Positions 1-10,094 of a stretch of 64,000 bases of DNA are shown piece after piece (position 1 is the first letter of the stretch; every line of letters begins with the position of its first letter). The notes under the pieces are model-generated. The model did no database searches, was not told the origin of the DNA, and was given only the letters and a program-made list of their open reading frames with translations. Made by a program: the position numbers and the translations under genes. Source of the stretch: Hyposmocoma kahamanoa (Eukaryota > Arthropoda > Insecta > Lepidoptera > Cosmopterigidae); the NCBI RefSeq assembly GCF_003589595.1, contig NW_020653391.1:5473834-5537833 (forward strand). The letters are read 5' to 3'.

Positions 1-80
1 GAAAAGAGCAATCCCTAAAGTTTCTTGCTCGTTCTTCTCAGAGAGGTCAGCGTAGTGAACGAGCATCAGCTTAAAAAATG
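1..80 (+). repeat. LINE-tail-like repeat
   Basis: Related to 43380-43460 (shared GTTTCTTGCTC and TTCTTCTC with GAGCA motifs), which is followed by an ACTTTGAC-type tail. Probably a non-LTR 3' end. Confidence 0.45.
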
Positions 81-139
81 ACGTTTTCAGGAGTAAGAAT
101 TTTACTTATTATAGTATATAGATATAGTATATTATATTC

Positions 140-600
140 TGGCATGTGACATACCATGAGATTCGGGCATCTTTACACATAGGCATGAATCAAATACAAT
201 CAATACTACACAAACATTTGGGTGTGAAAAAGCTGTGCTCTCGGTGGATCCCACACAATTTGACTGAGGCTCAAAAACGGATTGCGTCACTTGGTGCTAT
301 GCCACGCTTCCCAGATTCAATAAAGGGGCGTCAAATTTGGTATGGGACATAGTAACAGGTCACGAAACATGGATTTATAGTTACGATCCCAAAATAAAGC
401 AGCAATCGAGCGTATGGGTCTTTCGAGATGAGCCGAAACCAACCAAAGTGGCGCGCGTGCAAAGTGCCTCTAAGCGGATGATTGCTTCTTTTTTTAATAA
501 AACTGGACACGTGGCTACTGTTGCTTTGGAGAATCGTTGTACCGTGAATAGTGATTGGTACACGACCATTTGTTGTGTTATTTTCCCACGGTATATAATA
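140..600 (+). pseudogene. mariner transposase fragment
   Basis: Frame-shifted fragment matching the helix-turn-helix and catalytic region of a mariner-type transposase: TYHEIRASLHIG, LCSRWIPHNLTEAQK, VWDIVTG, TWIYSYDPK and KTGHVATVALENR. The catalytic Asp of VTGDET is His here (VTGHET), and the frame breaks near 300-340. The same region exists in the mariner copy at 40.7-41.9 kb. No terminal repeats seen. Confidence 0.8.
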
Positions 601-832
601 AAGGTTTTATGAGTGGTGATAAATAAATAAATGTACGTCATCCTATTAACTAAATAGAGTTGTTTTTCATTTCAATATAATAAAACTCTTTTTTCCCAAA
701 GAACGTTTATTGTTTTTACAGTTTACATTAATGATAATGATATTGTATTCTGAACTTTAAAAGAAAAGTTTCTCCTGTGTTATTCCAAAATCTTTTAATA
801 TGGTATTGGGGAAATTTTATCTTCTTCCAATC

Positions 833-838
833 TTTATT
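833..838 (-). promoter_or_regulatory. Candidate poly(A) signal of gene C
   Basis: AATAAA on the minus strand 184 bases after the gene C stop; another lies at 706-711. The 640-1021 stretch is otherwise AT-rich 3' flank with nothing else recognised. Confidence 0.5.
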
Positions 839-1021
839 CAGTTATATATTTTTCTTTTTACCTTGCTTATCATCTCCTTAACGACGAACGATTGATGTAG
901 AAGTTCAGTTCAGTTCTGGGCACAACTTGATAAGCCTCCCTAAACTTATATTTGAAAACGGGTATCAGGTTAAAGCTGAGATCATGAGCAAGTTTTCTTT
1001 TAAAGTCAAGTTTTCGGGCTT

Positions 1022-1281
1022 CTAAATTATTGTGGAGTTAAGAAACGTAGGCTTAACATCCTTGCAGTTATCAGCACTACTTTTAAAACAATGTTCCTCG
1101 ATAACCGAACCTGAGTCATCACATTCGCACATGAAACATTTATCCAGAAGCTTACCTGGTTTAGTGCATTTGTATATAGTGTGATTGTGCTGGAAATCTT
1201 TGGGTATTACAATTTTTGGTTCCGATGTAGTTCCAGCTGTAATTGTTGCGTTGTCGGGAGTAACTTCAGTTGTCGAATTAT
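1022..1281 (-). CDS. Gene C exon 5, terminal
   Basis: Acceptor TTTTTTAG at 1282-1283, phase 1. It encodes a Thr/Asn-rich linker with N-glycosylation motifs (NST, NAT, NHT), then a divergent last PLD (CTKPGKLLDKC, CFMCEC, then two further Cys), and ends STII with TAG at 1022-1024. Confidence 0.78.
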
Positions 1282-2355
1282 CTAAAAAAGAAACATGAAA
1301 GTGGAGAAAATGCTTCTAATTGTACAAATACGTAACATTGTCTTTCTTATAATTATTAATACAAAGATCGGAAGACTTAGAAAAAATTCCTTTGATCCGG
1401 CCGGATTCGAACCGACGACTTCTAGTAAACCGTGCCAGACGCTATGCCAACTTAGCCACGGCACGAACCAGCGGATCTCACTAATCTTTCTATGTGCTTA
1501 TTATCTTTCTTGTTCCCGGTTAATAAAAATATTAAAAAGATATTAAAAGGAAGGTTGTAAATTTACAGCCTACAATAAAACAAAAACTGGGATTTACAAG
1601 AGATCAATATCTCTTGACAATTCAAAAAGAAAGGTAGCAAAAGCTGACCCAAAATCAACGAAGTGCCGTTCATGAACCTTGCTAGTATAATTTTACGTTT
1701 AATTTATGCCTAGTTATTACTATATTTTTGTATATTTTTAGAAGTCGGGAATAAAGTCATTGCAATACATATTTTAGAATAGATGCAAGAACACTTCGTA
1801 ATTGATTCAGTTCGTCCTTAGATGAAGAATCGTTCTTGTACGTACGTATCATTTCAAGCATGATTTAATGCTTACCTACCTAAAATATTGGTTATTTTAT
1901 ACTACACACATAAAACATTAAAACTATGAAATACCTAATCAAATAATCAATTAAACAATAATGACATAAATTAAAAAATAAAACACAATATGACAAAAAT
2001 GTTTAGACAATATTTGAATGAAAGTTAGCAATAGAACGTTTTGACAAGAGGCCACTTGCCAATGTCAATGCCACATTGTAATTGAGAACAGTGTGACCAT
2101 TTGTGGCAGATTTCTGCCATTTAGGCAGATTTAATTTTAATTTATTTTCATTCCGACATAATATGTTAACGTTGTATTAAATGCAGATTTAGGAATATTC
2201 AGCAAGTTCTTTATTATTTTTAGGAACAAACTGAAAGCTTGCTGTTTTCTGGTACTACGAACAAACAACTGAACCGAAATACAGGACAATGTTATAAACA
2301 TATATTAATAATTTATTAACCGACATCAAGTTTATAACCCCCAGCTTCTACAGGC

Positions 2356-2399
<44 letters not shown>

Positions 2400-5300
2400 C
2401 TCAATTAGTTTTTTTGATGCTTTGATAATGTGTCGCAAGTATTGATAGGCCTCTTTAATGCACCTCATCAAAAAAACTGAGTCACAAATTCACGGGATGT
2501 CGCCACCCTTCTTTCTAACCAAAAAAATTCCACCCTTTATCGTGTCTGGCTCAAAAAAATTCCATTACATTGGCAGCATGCCATATAGCATATATACAGG
2601 ATTACTTGTAAAATACTAGCCACCTCGCAGGACTATATTACTAACATCATAAACAATAATCTGTGTTCCACAACTTTTAAAGAAAGCGCTAGCGTAAATA
2701 AATACCCAGTCCGATGCAAAACTCAGGAGCGGGAGTGGGGGCAGACGCACATTTGACAACTTAATGCCTTACTACCAAATATAGATCTAAAAAGTATCAG
2801 ATAGTGCAACAAAAACTTAAAAGTTTATTTTTGGTAAATTTAAAATGTTATGTAATAAGTCATGGAACAAACGTTGTTGTTTATGATGTTAGTAATATGA
2901 CCCTACGAAGTTGTTAGCATTTTACAGATAACCCTGTAGATGTAACCCATTTTTTATAAACATTAGTAACCCATGTGAGCTTTTTTGTAAAGTAGGATGC
3001 AAACGAGACACTTGATGGGAGGTGTCAACGTCGCCCATGGACATCTGCAACATCAGATGAGCTGCCTATGTTTTGCCAGCCTTTGAAAGCCCTGTTGATA
3101 CGCTTTTTGAAGAACCCCATGTCATAGCGCAAAGAAAACACTTCAGGAGGGTGACCATTTCACATCTTGCAGGTTCGAAGAAGGAACGAACGTGACGTCC
3201 GCGTGGTCTTACAATGCCAGGCATCTGTGATGTGGGGATAGGTTCTACTCCTTGGTTAAGATTTCACGTCGAATCTTCGCGGAAGCATAAATAATCTACC
3301 CATCTCCCCTCTGTCCCTATCCTAAAATACGCACTGATTTGAGAGTAGAAAAGGTCCCGCTTTGAAAGGCTCTGTTGCAACTATGCTGTGCTAGCGAACG
3401 ATCACTTTGACGCGAAATCACCGTAGTAGTTGTCCAACGTCAATACTGAAAATCAACTTAGTACATTGTCGGTCTGAGAGAAACAAAAGCGCGCAGCGCG
3501 AGTACCCCCTAAAGCCAGGCAAAACGCATAAAGTCGGCCAACACCAACTATCAAAGAAACAATCCAAGGTCAATACCCTGTCTAGCCCCATAATTTTCTC
3601 TAAACCAAAAACCAAGTGGTGACACTTAGTGGTTACATGTAACAAGAAATATTACCGTCCATCGTTCGTGCCACAGGTAAGTAATATTGATTTTCAAATG
3701 GCTGTTCACAGTAGAAATCACGTGGTAACGGTCTGCAAAATTCGCTGAGGTCCCCCATATACGGACAAATGCATTGTTTACACCTGAAATCAATAACGTA
3801 CATAAAATATGGTCTTCTGACGTTTACTGCTGAATAAAATATCTTAACATCCAGTCTTGAGTAGCATAGCAATGCAACAGCCTTGACGACTTTTATCTGG
3901 GCATTATTCCACCTCTGGTTTATGATAGCAAGCTACGGGCCGATCAAATCGAGCGCCTAGTGGTAACCGACAAGCCTATCCGTAACACTTGCAATGAATC
4001 GTAAAGATCTTTGGGGCACTGCCACTGTGCCCATCATCTTGAGACATCAGTTGGCAAGTCCCATGTGCCTGCAATTTCACCAGCATAGGGCGCGTTTATA
4101 CGACACGAATTTCATCGCGCTCATCCCATGCGGACCAAGAGCGGAGTCCGCGGCGGCCGCCGCGCGGTCGAAGAGCGTAGTCTGCGGCGGCCGCCGCCCA
4201 TCGACCGCGTGCACGTGTTCAGAGACCGAACTGTCATGGCAAAATACGCTCTATTTATTTAGCTTTTCGCTGGAAGGCACTAGCTTGTCTTTTTCTACGC
4301 GGTCGCCGAGTGGAGTTCGCTCTTGGACCGCGTGACGGCCGCCGCGGACTCCGCTCTTCGACCGCGCGAAAACTCTCTCCTCGGGCGCTTACCCTTCGAA
4401 ACGGGAACGCAATAATACTCATATTACTGCTTGACGGCTGAAATAGGTAAGGTGACAGACAGTACTTACCTGGACGAACTCTTTTACAAGGAACCTAAAG
4501 GGAATTAATTGTTATGATATTGCGTTTTGCACTTTGGGGAAAAGAAAGTTGGTGGCGGTTAGTTTTACGGTCTTTGTTTACTGCATAAAGAGGTCTGCTT
4601 GTCGAAATTGAAGATCGCCATCGAATATGAAAAGTCTTAGATTTGATATAATAAAAAATACGTTAGTTTGAATTTATTTGTACAGTTAGGTTTATTGATT
4701 ACTGATTATTTACAATACTAAATTCGTCACCCAATCCCTTTTGTCACATAGCTTGGTATTGGCTATTCTCAAAACAGCACATTTTTGCATGTGCTGGACT
4801 TTTCTGTTCCTCGTGACATCGAATGACATCAAACAGGACTACATTTTTTTATAGTTTATGACATTTGAAAATATCTTTAAAATTTTAGCTCTGCAACTTA
4901 ATTGTCACATTCGTTTTATGTTTCAAAACCATATTGTTCAATTATCGTAGCGTGTCCGGACGCTACCTTTGTCTGCAAACTTCTTATTTTAGTCTGGAAT
5001 GGATTATACCTGCTCCATTCAAGATTCTGAGTGGCGAAATACTACTTGTGTAAATACATAAACATATAACCCATAACGACCACTTTTTGAAAAAATTTAC
5101 CATCAAATATCCAAGTGTCCGGCCCGAAGTTATACTTAATTACCATCCCTGTTCCTTTTACAAAGTTTGCTTCCCTAAACCACGAAATCAGCGTGACGCG
5201 GCACCCGATTGTCGCACGCAATTTACGGAAGTATCTAATTACCGTAATTTTGGTTTTAAAATTTTCTAATTCCCGTTCCTCTATATGTGAATTACGAACT

Positions 5301-8300
5301 GTTTGTCGAAATGTTTGTCACTTATTGAAATGAAACTGCTATGAGGCCTTCATGTATTGCGATATTCGAGTATTTTCAATGACTTCCAGTTTTTGAAATT
5401 TTTAAGAAAATGTTTCGTGTTCTAAGTACTCCAGTATTCATTACCGTAGGTTTTCTAATTACCGTAGTATAAAAATATTAAAGTTAAAATTTTTATTTGA
5501 TTATTTCTGCCGATAAAACCAAAAAAACAATATATAATAAAAAATATTTGTATATATTTCTGTGTAATTAATTACAAAACGAGTAGAAAATCGATATCAA
5601 ACATATTTATATGTCGTAAGTTAGGCGTTAGTTTTAATTTTTGTTTTTATGTATTCTTAAAAATGTTTGAACTTTCTTATTTACCGCAGCCATGGAAAAT
5701 AATAATTTCTAATTACTGTTTCCATAAAGTATTTGTGCCTTAATAACTCGAATCTAGTGCAATTTTTTTAAACTTGAGTAGAGCTCCTTGTGAAAGACTT
5801 GGTGTCCAGGGAAGTACTGCCACCTCGCCTATTTCTGCTGCCAAACAGTAATGTGAGCTTTGCTGCGTTCCGGTTTTGAAGGGCAAGGGTTGCTGGTGAA
5901 ATCACAGGCACATGGGACTTGTCAACTTATGTCTCATGGTGACGGGCGTAGTGACAGTGCCCTTCAGATCTTTATATAAAGTTCTGAGTGGCAATGCAAG
6001 TGTTATGGACAGGCGTGGGGCACGACTTGTTCGTCCTGTCACTGGGTATTATATATAAAAAATATTACTTATTAGCCTTTGTATTGTAACGTATTTATGT
6101 TTAATTATATTATACGTTATATTATGTATAATTGTGATTAAAAGCAATAATAATAATTTATAATTTCACTTACAATAGGATATAAGAAGACCCTGGAGAA
6201 CATTTCTTTCCATCAGAATTGGATATGTTGTACGTGTAACAAAACTCTTTTCGTCTAGTTATAGTAACATTTTGTCCTCCCATATCGCCAGTGTCTGCCT
6301 CGTCTGCACTATTTGGTTCTGATTTTCTATTGCGCTTGTCTAGAGTCGGAGTCGGAAGCGGAAGTCGAGGCGATGGCGGAGATGACGGAGGTGGTGGCCC
6401 AACCTGATGGGTTGAGAAAGAAAATTTACTAAATTCGTTTTAAGGATTAACTTTGTGGACTTGTTGGAATACATTCGATATGTTATACGTTTTATTTTAT
6501 TTTATATCCATCCATTCACACAGCCAATAATTTGACAGTTATGAACTGGTAACACCAGCAAATGCAGTTTCTGTGAATATGACGACTGTTTTTTAATCAA
6601 CTTCAAAAATGAGGATGTTCTCAGTTCATCTGTATTTTTTGTATGCATATTGCACGGAAATTTGTGAACCGATTTTGATAATTATTTTTTTGTTGAAAAG
6701 AAGGTACCTCAGTGGTCCCATTTAAATTTGAAGAAAATATTCCACCTCTAAGGGTGAGAAACTAGGGGATGAATCCGGTTTCCCGCACTTTCCGGTAACT
6801 GATTTCAATAAAACTTCGCAAATAGCTGCAATTCGAAAACTTTGCTGAATATATTTACAATACAATCACAGTCACTTGTTATAAGCATTTAAGGAAGTAA
6901 ATTAATTTACAGCAAATAAATTCGCACACGGAGCCGACGTAAATTTAAAACAATTTACAGTTTTAATACATTTTAGTGCAATTTTAAGACCCATTAAAGA
7001 CATACTTAAGTAAAATAAAATATACACTTACCAGTTTCGTTTGTTTCTTTTCATCATCGTCATCACATAGCATAGAAGAACACGTCGCATATGATCTCAA
7101 ACCCATATCTGGACAAGAACAAAGCTTGCATCCAACCTGGAACTCTTCACCAGGAAAACAGAGATCCAAATTGCGTGTCGCATCTTCGGGAATTTGATTG
7201 CTAATCAGACTTTGTGATAACTGAAATATTTTCTTCCAAGGCGCGCTGTCGGCGCAAGTATTATTCGTGCAAGCTCTCTCCGCTTTATTGCCATTAGGTG
7301 GGCATACGCAGACATTACACTCTTCACTGAACAATTGGCCAGGAACGCAAACGTCTGATCGAAGAAAACTTTTCTCACAATGATTTTTTGTACATCTAGC
7401 CACATTTTTCAATCCATCGCGAGGACAATAACATATATTACAATCGACTTCGTAATAAGCTAATGGTTCGCAAACAAATCTATCACTATTAATAGTTTTG
7501 CCTAAGGATGAACAATCGTTTTTTGTACAGACTTTCTTTTCCATGTATCCACTTTCGGGACAAATACAGAAATTACAATCAACTTGTGAAATCGATCCAG
7601 ATGTACATGTGTCGTTCATATCTATATCAGGAGCCATAATATTTTGAGTTTCATGCGACTTCATTATCATTTTTTTAGATTCACAGTCGTCATACGTACA
7701 CCACTTCGGATCAATCTTTCCTTTTTTGGAGCAGAAACAAGTGTTACAATCAAAGTCAATAAAAGTGTTCGGTTCACAGGTCGCGTTGAAGTTTATATTA
7801 ACTTTAACACTTGGAGCAGTAGTTCCTGATATAACAGAATCATCAGCAGAAGTACACAAATTAAAATTTGTATTACCATTTTCAGGACATAAACAGTACC
7901 GTCCCAAATCCGTGTAAATTGAATTAGGATCGCATATATCGTCTCCTGAACTCCTCGTAATTCCTTTTTTGTCTATAATATCTTGCTCTTTTTCTACATC
8001 CACAATCTTTTCTAAGACATTTAGTTTACTTTGATATGTGCAAGTTGACGAACAATAGTCATGTGAGGTGACTCCGTTGCGTAGGCATAAGCATTCAGTA
8101 CACTTAGGGACTATTTCTCCGGGAATGCATGTGTCTTTGGCAACATCATACTTGTATTCGTTAATTTTGAAGCAATCATGTTCCAGACACGCCGTTTCAT
8201 TTATAGTTCCTTCAGCACTACATTCACAATAATAACATCTGGGATTCGTAAACCGATGTGAGAGACATTGCTGTGATGTGCCCCTTAAATCGCTTAAAGT

Positions 8301-9085
8301 ACTCAGCACTATAGTTTGGTTACATACTGATTTTGTGCAGAAAGAGTTATCTGGTATACTATTATCTGGGCACTTGCAAACATTGCAATCTTGTCTGTAA
8401 AATGTTTTCGGTATACATCTGCGCGATGATTCTATGGATGGCTTCGCTAAGCAAGTTTCAAAGCATTTTTCTAGAACAAAAAACCCTTCATCAGTGCATA
8501 GGCAATGAAGACAAGGGAAAAGGTACATGACTTTGGGAATGCAAATGTTTCTTGATGTAGAAAAATCGGATACTCGTGGTTCTCTATGTAGCGAGCAAGA
8601 GACATCTGTAGCACAGTGTGCCTGCGCCGCTCTACCTGACGGTGGGCATACACAAATGTTGCAGTTGATGTAGTAAGATCTGAAAGGATTGCACCATGGC
8701 ATCACTGTGTGTAGTCTTTGGACAGCTTTCACAGCGGAGGAGCTCACATCAGTACAATTGCTTCTAGTGCAATTGAATTGGCCGTTTGATTGGCAAATGC
8801 ACTCTTTACAGCCTTGCCGGATGACCTCTCCTGCATGGCAATTGTTCTTCCGACCGACGGCGAGGCAATCCGTTTCGTTCCAATGCCCTAAGTTATTGCA
8901 CTTGCAAATTTTTCCAGCCACAAGAAATTGAGAATGCGGCACGCACGCACCTGTTCAGCAAATTAAAATGTAAAAAAACGAAGATTAAAAAAAAGATGGC
9001 GAAATGGGAAGACAAACAAGGACTTACGTAATCCAGACATCACAGACGAAAATCGCGACAGTATAATTAGATATATCACGATCAT
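1022..9085 (-). CDS. Gene C: secreted multidomain pacifastin-type protein, complete, 5 exons
   Basis: Spliced gene: exons 9085-9028, 8950-7032, 6403-6174, 3783-3656 and 1281-1022, 2595 coding bases, 865 codons with the TAG stop. Exon ends have GT/AG sites and phases 1, 0, 2, 1 join without a break. The product starts with a hydrophobic signal peptide and then carries about 15 PLD-like repeats, 13 of them in exon 2. PLDs are small three-disulfide folds that in arthropods inhibit trypsin- and chymotrypsin-like proteases, so an extracellular protease inhibitor or relative is likely. Many repeats here have a longer C4-C5 loop than classic PLDs, two lack cysteines, and few have a basic residue after Cys-Thr, so only some may inhibit. 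It lies 0.87 kb downstream of gene B in the same orientation, as expected for a tandem duplicate. Function is inferred from the domains only. Confidence 0.85.
1340..1480 (-). repeat. tRNA-derived SINE head (family S1)
   Basis: On the minus strand an A-box-like TGGCATAGCGTCTGG and a B box GGTTCGAATCC lie in a tRNA-sized block. Related copies at 15.6-16.0 and 22.7-23.15 kb. Lies in gene C intron 4. Confidence 0.6.
2356..2400. repeat. (AT)n microsatellite
   Basis: Nearly pure AT dinucleotide repeat with two AC interruptions. Confidence 0.9.
2592..2945. mobile_element. Foldback MITE (family T), short copy
   Basis: Arms at 2592-2690 and 2860-2945 are inverted copies sharing GTAAAATACTA, CTAACATCATAAACAA and GTTCCA. 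Same arms flank elements at 25.9-27.06 and 45.5-46.8 kb. Confidence 0.6.
2946..3655. other. Gene C intron 4, rest
   Basis: No gene or repeat recognised apart from short ORFs on both strands without domains. Confidence 0.4.
3656..3783 (-). CDS. Gene C exon 4, second half of the split PLD
   Basis: Acceptor TTTCAG at 3784-3785, phase 2. The first codon joins exon 3 to give L-CKQCIC, then CPYMGDLSEFC and a sixth Cys in RDFYC, so the two exons together make one PLD. The donor ACG, then GTAATA, at 3655 is phase 1 and fits exon 5. Without it the frame would stop shortly after, at a TAA at 3633-3635, so an alternative short C-terminus is possible. Confidence 0.7.
3950..4498 (-). repeat. 290-bp dispersed repeat (family R), copy split by an insertion
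   Basis: The two halves (3950-4087 and 4381-4498) match family R in reverse orientation (CCCATGTGCCTG, TTTCACCAGCA; TACCCTTCGAA, CTGGACGAACTC). They are separated by a GC-rich element. Confidence 0.65.
4088..4380. mobile_element. GC-rich foldback element inside repeat R
   Basis: About 290 bp, far more GC-rich than its surroundings. Contains roughly 34-bp direct repeats (CGGCGGCCGCCG, AAGAGCG) near the left end and inverted versions near the right end (CGGCCGCCGCGGAC, CGCTCTTCGACCGCG). Ends carry GGGCGC in both orientations. Looks like a MITE inserted into an older repeat. Confidence 0.6.
4499..5780. other. Gene C intron 3, middle part
   Basis: AT-rich. 5140-5720 holds several scattered TCTAATTACCGT-like words of unknown meaning. 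No gene seen. Confidence 0.35.
5781..6060 (+). repeat. Dispersed repeat R, near-complete copy
   Basis: Begins GAGCTCCTTGTGAAAG and passes CACATGGGACTTGTCAAC and GTTATGGACAGGCGTG, ending in an A-rich tail. Orientation + is defined by the tail. Confidence 0.7.
6174..6403 (-). CDS. Gene C exon 3, proline-rich linker and start of a split PLD
   Basis: Acceptor CATCAG at 6404-6405, phase 0. It encodes a proline-rich linker (VGPPPPSSPPSPRLPLP), then a basic stretch LDKRNRK, an N-glycosylation motif (NVT), and the first half of a PLD (KKCSPGSSY). The donor (CTATT, then GTAAGT) is phase 2, so the domain is completed by exon 4. The basic stretch is a possible proprotein-processing site. Confidence 0.78.
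6590..6800 (+). repeat. Dispersed repeat D
   Basis: Contains GGTACCTCAGTGGTCCCATT, AAATTTGAAGAAAATATTCC and CACTTTCCGGTAA. Related copies: 23955-24150, 27053-27285, 42850-43070, 52830-53000 and 62095-62360. In gene C intron 2. Confidence 0.6.
7032..8950 (-). CDS. Gene C exon 2, 13 tandem pacifastin-like domains
   Basis: A 1919-bp exon, phase 1 at the start and 0 at the end (CTG, then GTAAGT). It encodes 13 consecutive cysteine repeats. Clear examples contain CNVCKC, CNTCFC, CNFCIC, CNICYC and CNVCVC, each followed by a glycine-containing loop and the fifth and sixth cysteines. Repeats 1 and 8 are degenerate and lack part of the central CxxCxC. Reactive-site positions read CTRSNC, CTKSVC, CTKNDC, CTKNHC, CTNNTC and CTYDDC, so basic P1-like residues persist in some repeats. 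The exon ends in an acidic run (CDDDDEKK). No introns interrupt the domains, unlike gene A. Confidence 0.9.
9028..9085 (-). CDS. Gene C exon 1, signal peptide
   Basis: ATG at 9085-9083 with A at -3 opens a 19-residue hydrophobic stretch beginning MIVIYLIIL, a typical secretion signal. It ends at a strong donor (TTAC, then GTAAGT) in phase 1. The 77-bp intron that follows leads to exon 2. The start was chosen because it is the only ATG giving a signal peptide in phase with exon 2. Confidence 0.8.
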
Positions 9086-9600
9086 CTTATTATTTAAATC
9101 TAAATTAAAATTGTTCGATGATTTTTACTTAAATATTAATGTTAAAACTTAATTACACGCTTCATAGGCTAGTAAGCCATTAAAATGTAACTTTCCAAAT
9201 GGTGTTTTTAATTTCTTTCTCCTCTTTTATTGCTGAGAGAGTTATAAAATTCTTCAATTAATTGAAAAATCGGAATGATTTGTTGTGTAACGTAGAAATT
9301 ATTTTGTGATTCCAATTGGCATATTCAATTTTTATCACTTCAATTACGTAATCACAGGATTTTTACTACTTTAGACTTGTGTAAGAATTTTGAGCACTCG
9401 TAGAAATCAATTTAGCTTGCAAGTGGTACCAATTACCTTGATCTCATTAATATAATGAATATTATGATGTTTTGAACATATTTCTTTACTTCCCAATGTT
9501 TTCAAGGTACTCCTCAATTTTCGAGACATTGAGAAGAGTTAATTAGTAGGTAGTTTCAAATACTATGTAAATAATAACAGACGATTCATATATGCATTGA

Positions 9601-9606
9601 TTTATT
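9601..9606 (-). promoter_or_regulatory. Candidate poly(A) signal of gene B
   Basis: AATAAA on the minus strand about 350 bases after the gene B stop, within the 9086-9958 spacer. The rest of this spacer is AT-rich and must hold the gene C promoter, but no clear TATA element can be singled out. Confidence 0.45.
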
Positions 9607-9958
9607 TTCATTACATCATTTTGCTTTGTAGACACTTATAACTATAGTATTGTCAATTCTCAAGTCCATATTACATAGCCATGTCGTTTATTTCTTGAAA
9701 AATACTATCTCTAACTTAATACATTTCACAGAAATTCACACTTAGGAAGAAAATTATTATAATATAATGTAATGTGTGAAAGAAAGTTACATAATTTTAA
9801 TATACCTACATATATATAAAGACCATAGAGACGTTCAAGTGACTTAAGTTCTAGGTTTTACGGTAAATAATTGAAAACAACCATTATCAAAAAGTAACAC
9901 AAAATATTTAAGCAAAAATTTTCCTACGCAATGATATCGTAGCTGAGTCTTTCAACCC

Positions 9959-10094
9959 TTATTGGCCTTTGCTTTTATACAATAGCTTCTGTCTTTGTTT
10001 CTCCAGTTTCTGGACTTGTTGGTAGTTGAGACAACCTTTTTTGGTACAACGCAGGGAACCGTCCATTTGGCAATAGCAATTGTTGCATTTATGC
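9959..10094 (-). CDS. Gene B exon 7, terminal
   Basis: Acceptor TTTTCAG at 10095-10096, phase 2. It completes the last PLD (HKCNNCYC, CTKKGC) and ends in a Lys/Gln-rich tail (LEKQRQKLLYKSKGQ) with TAA at 9959-9961. Confidence 0.85.
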
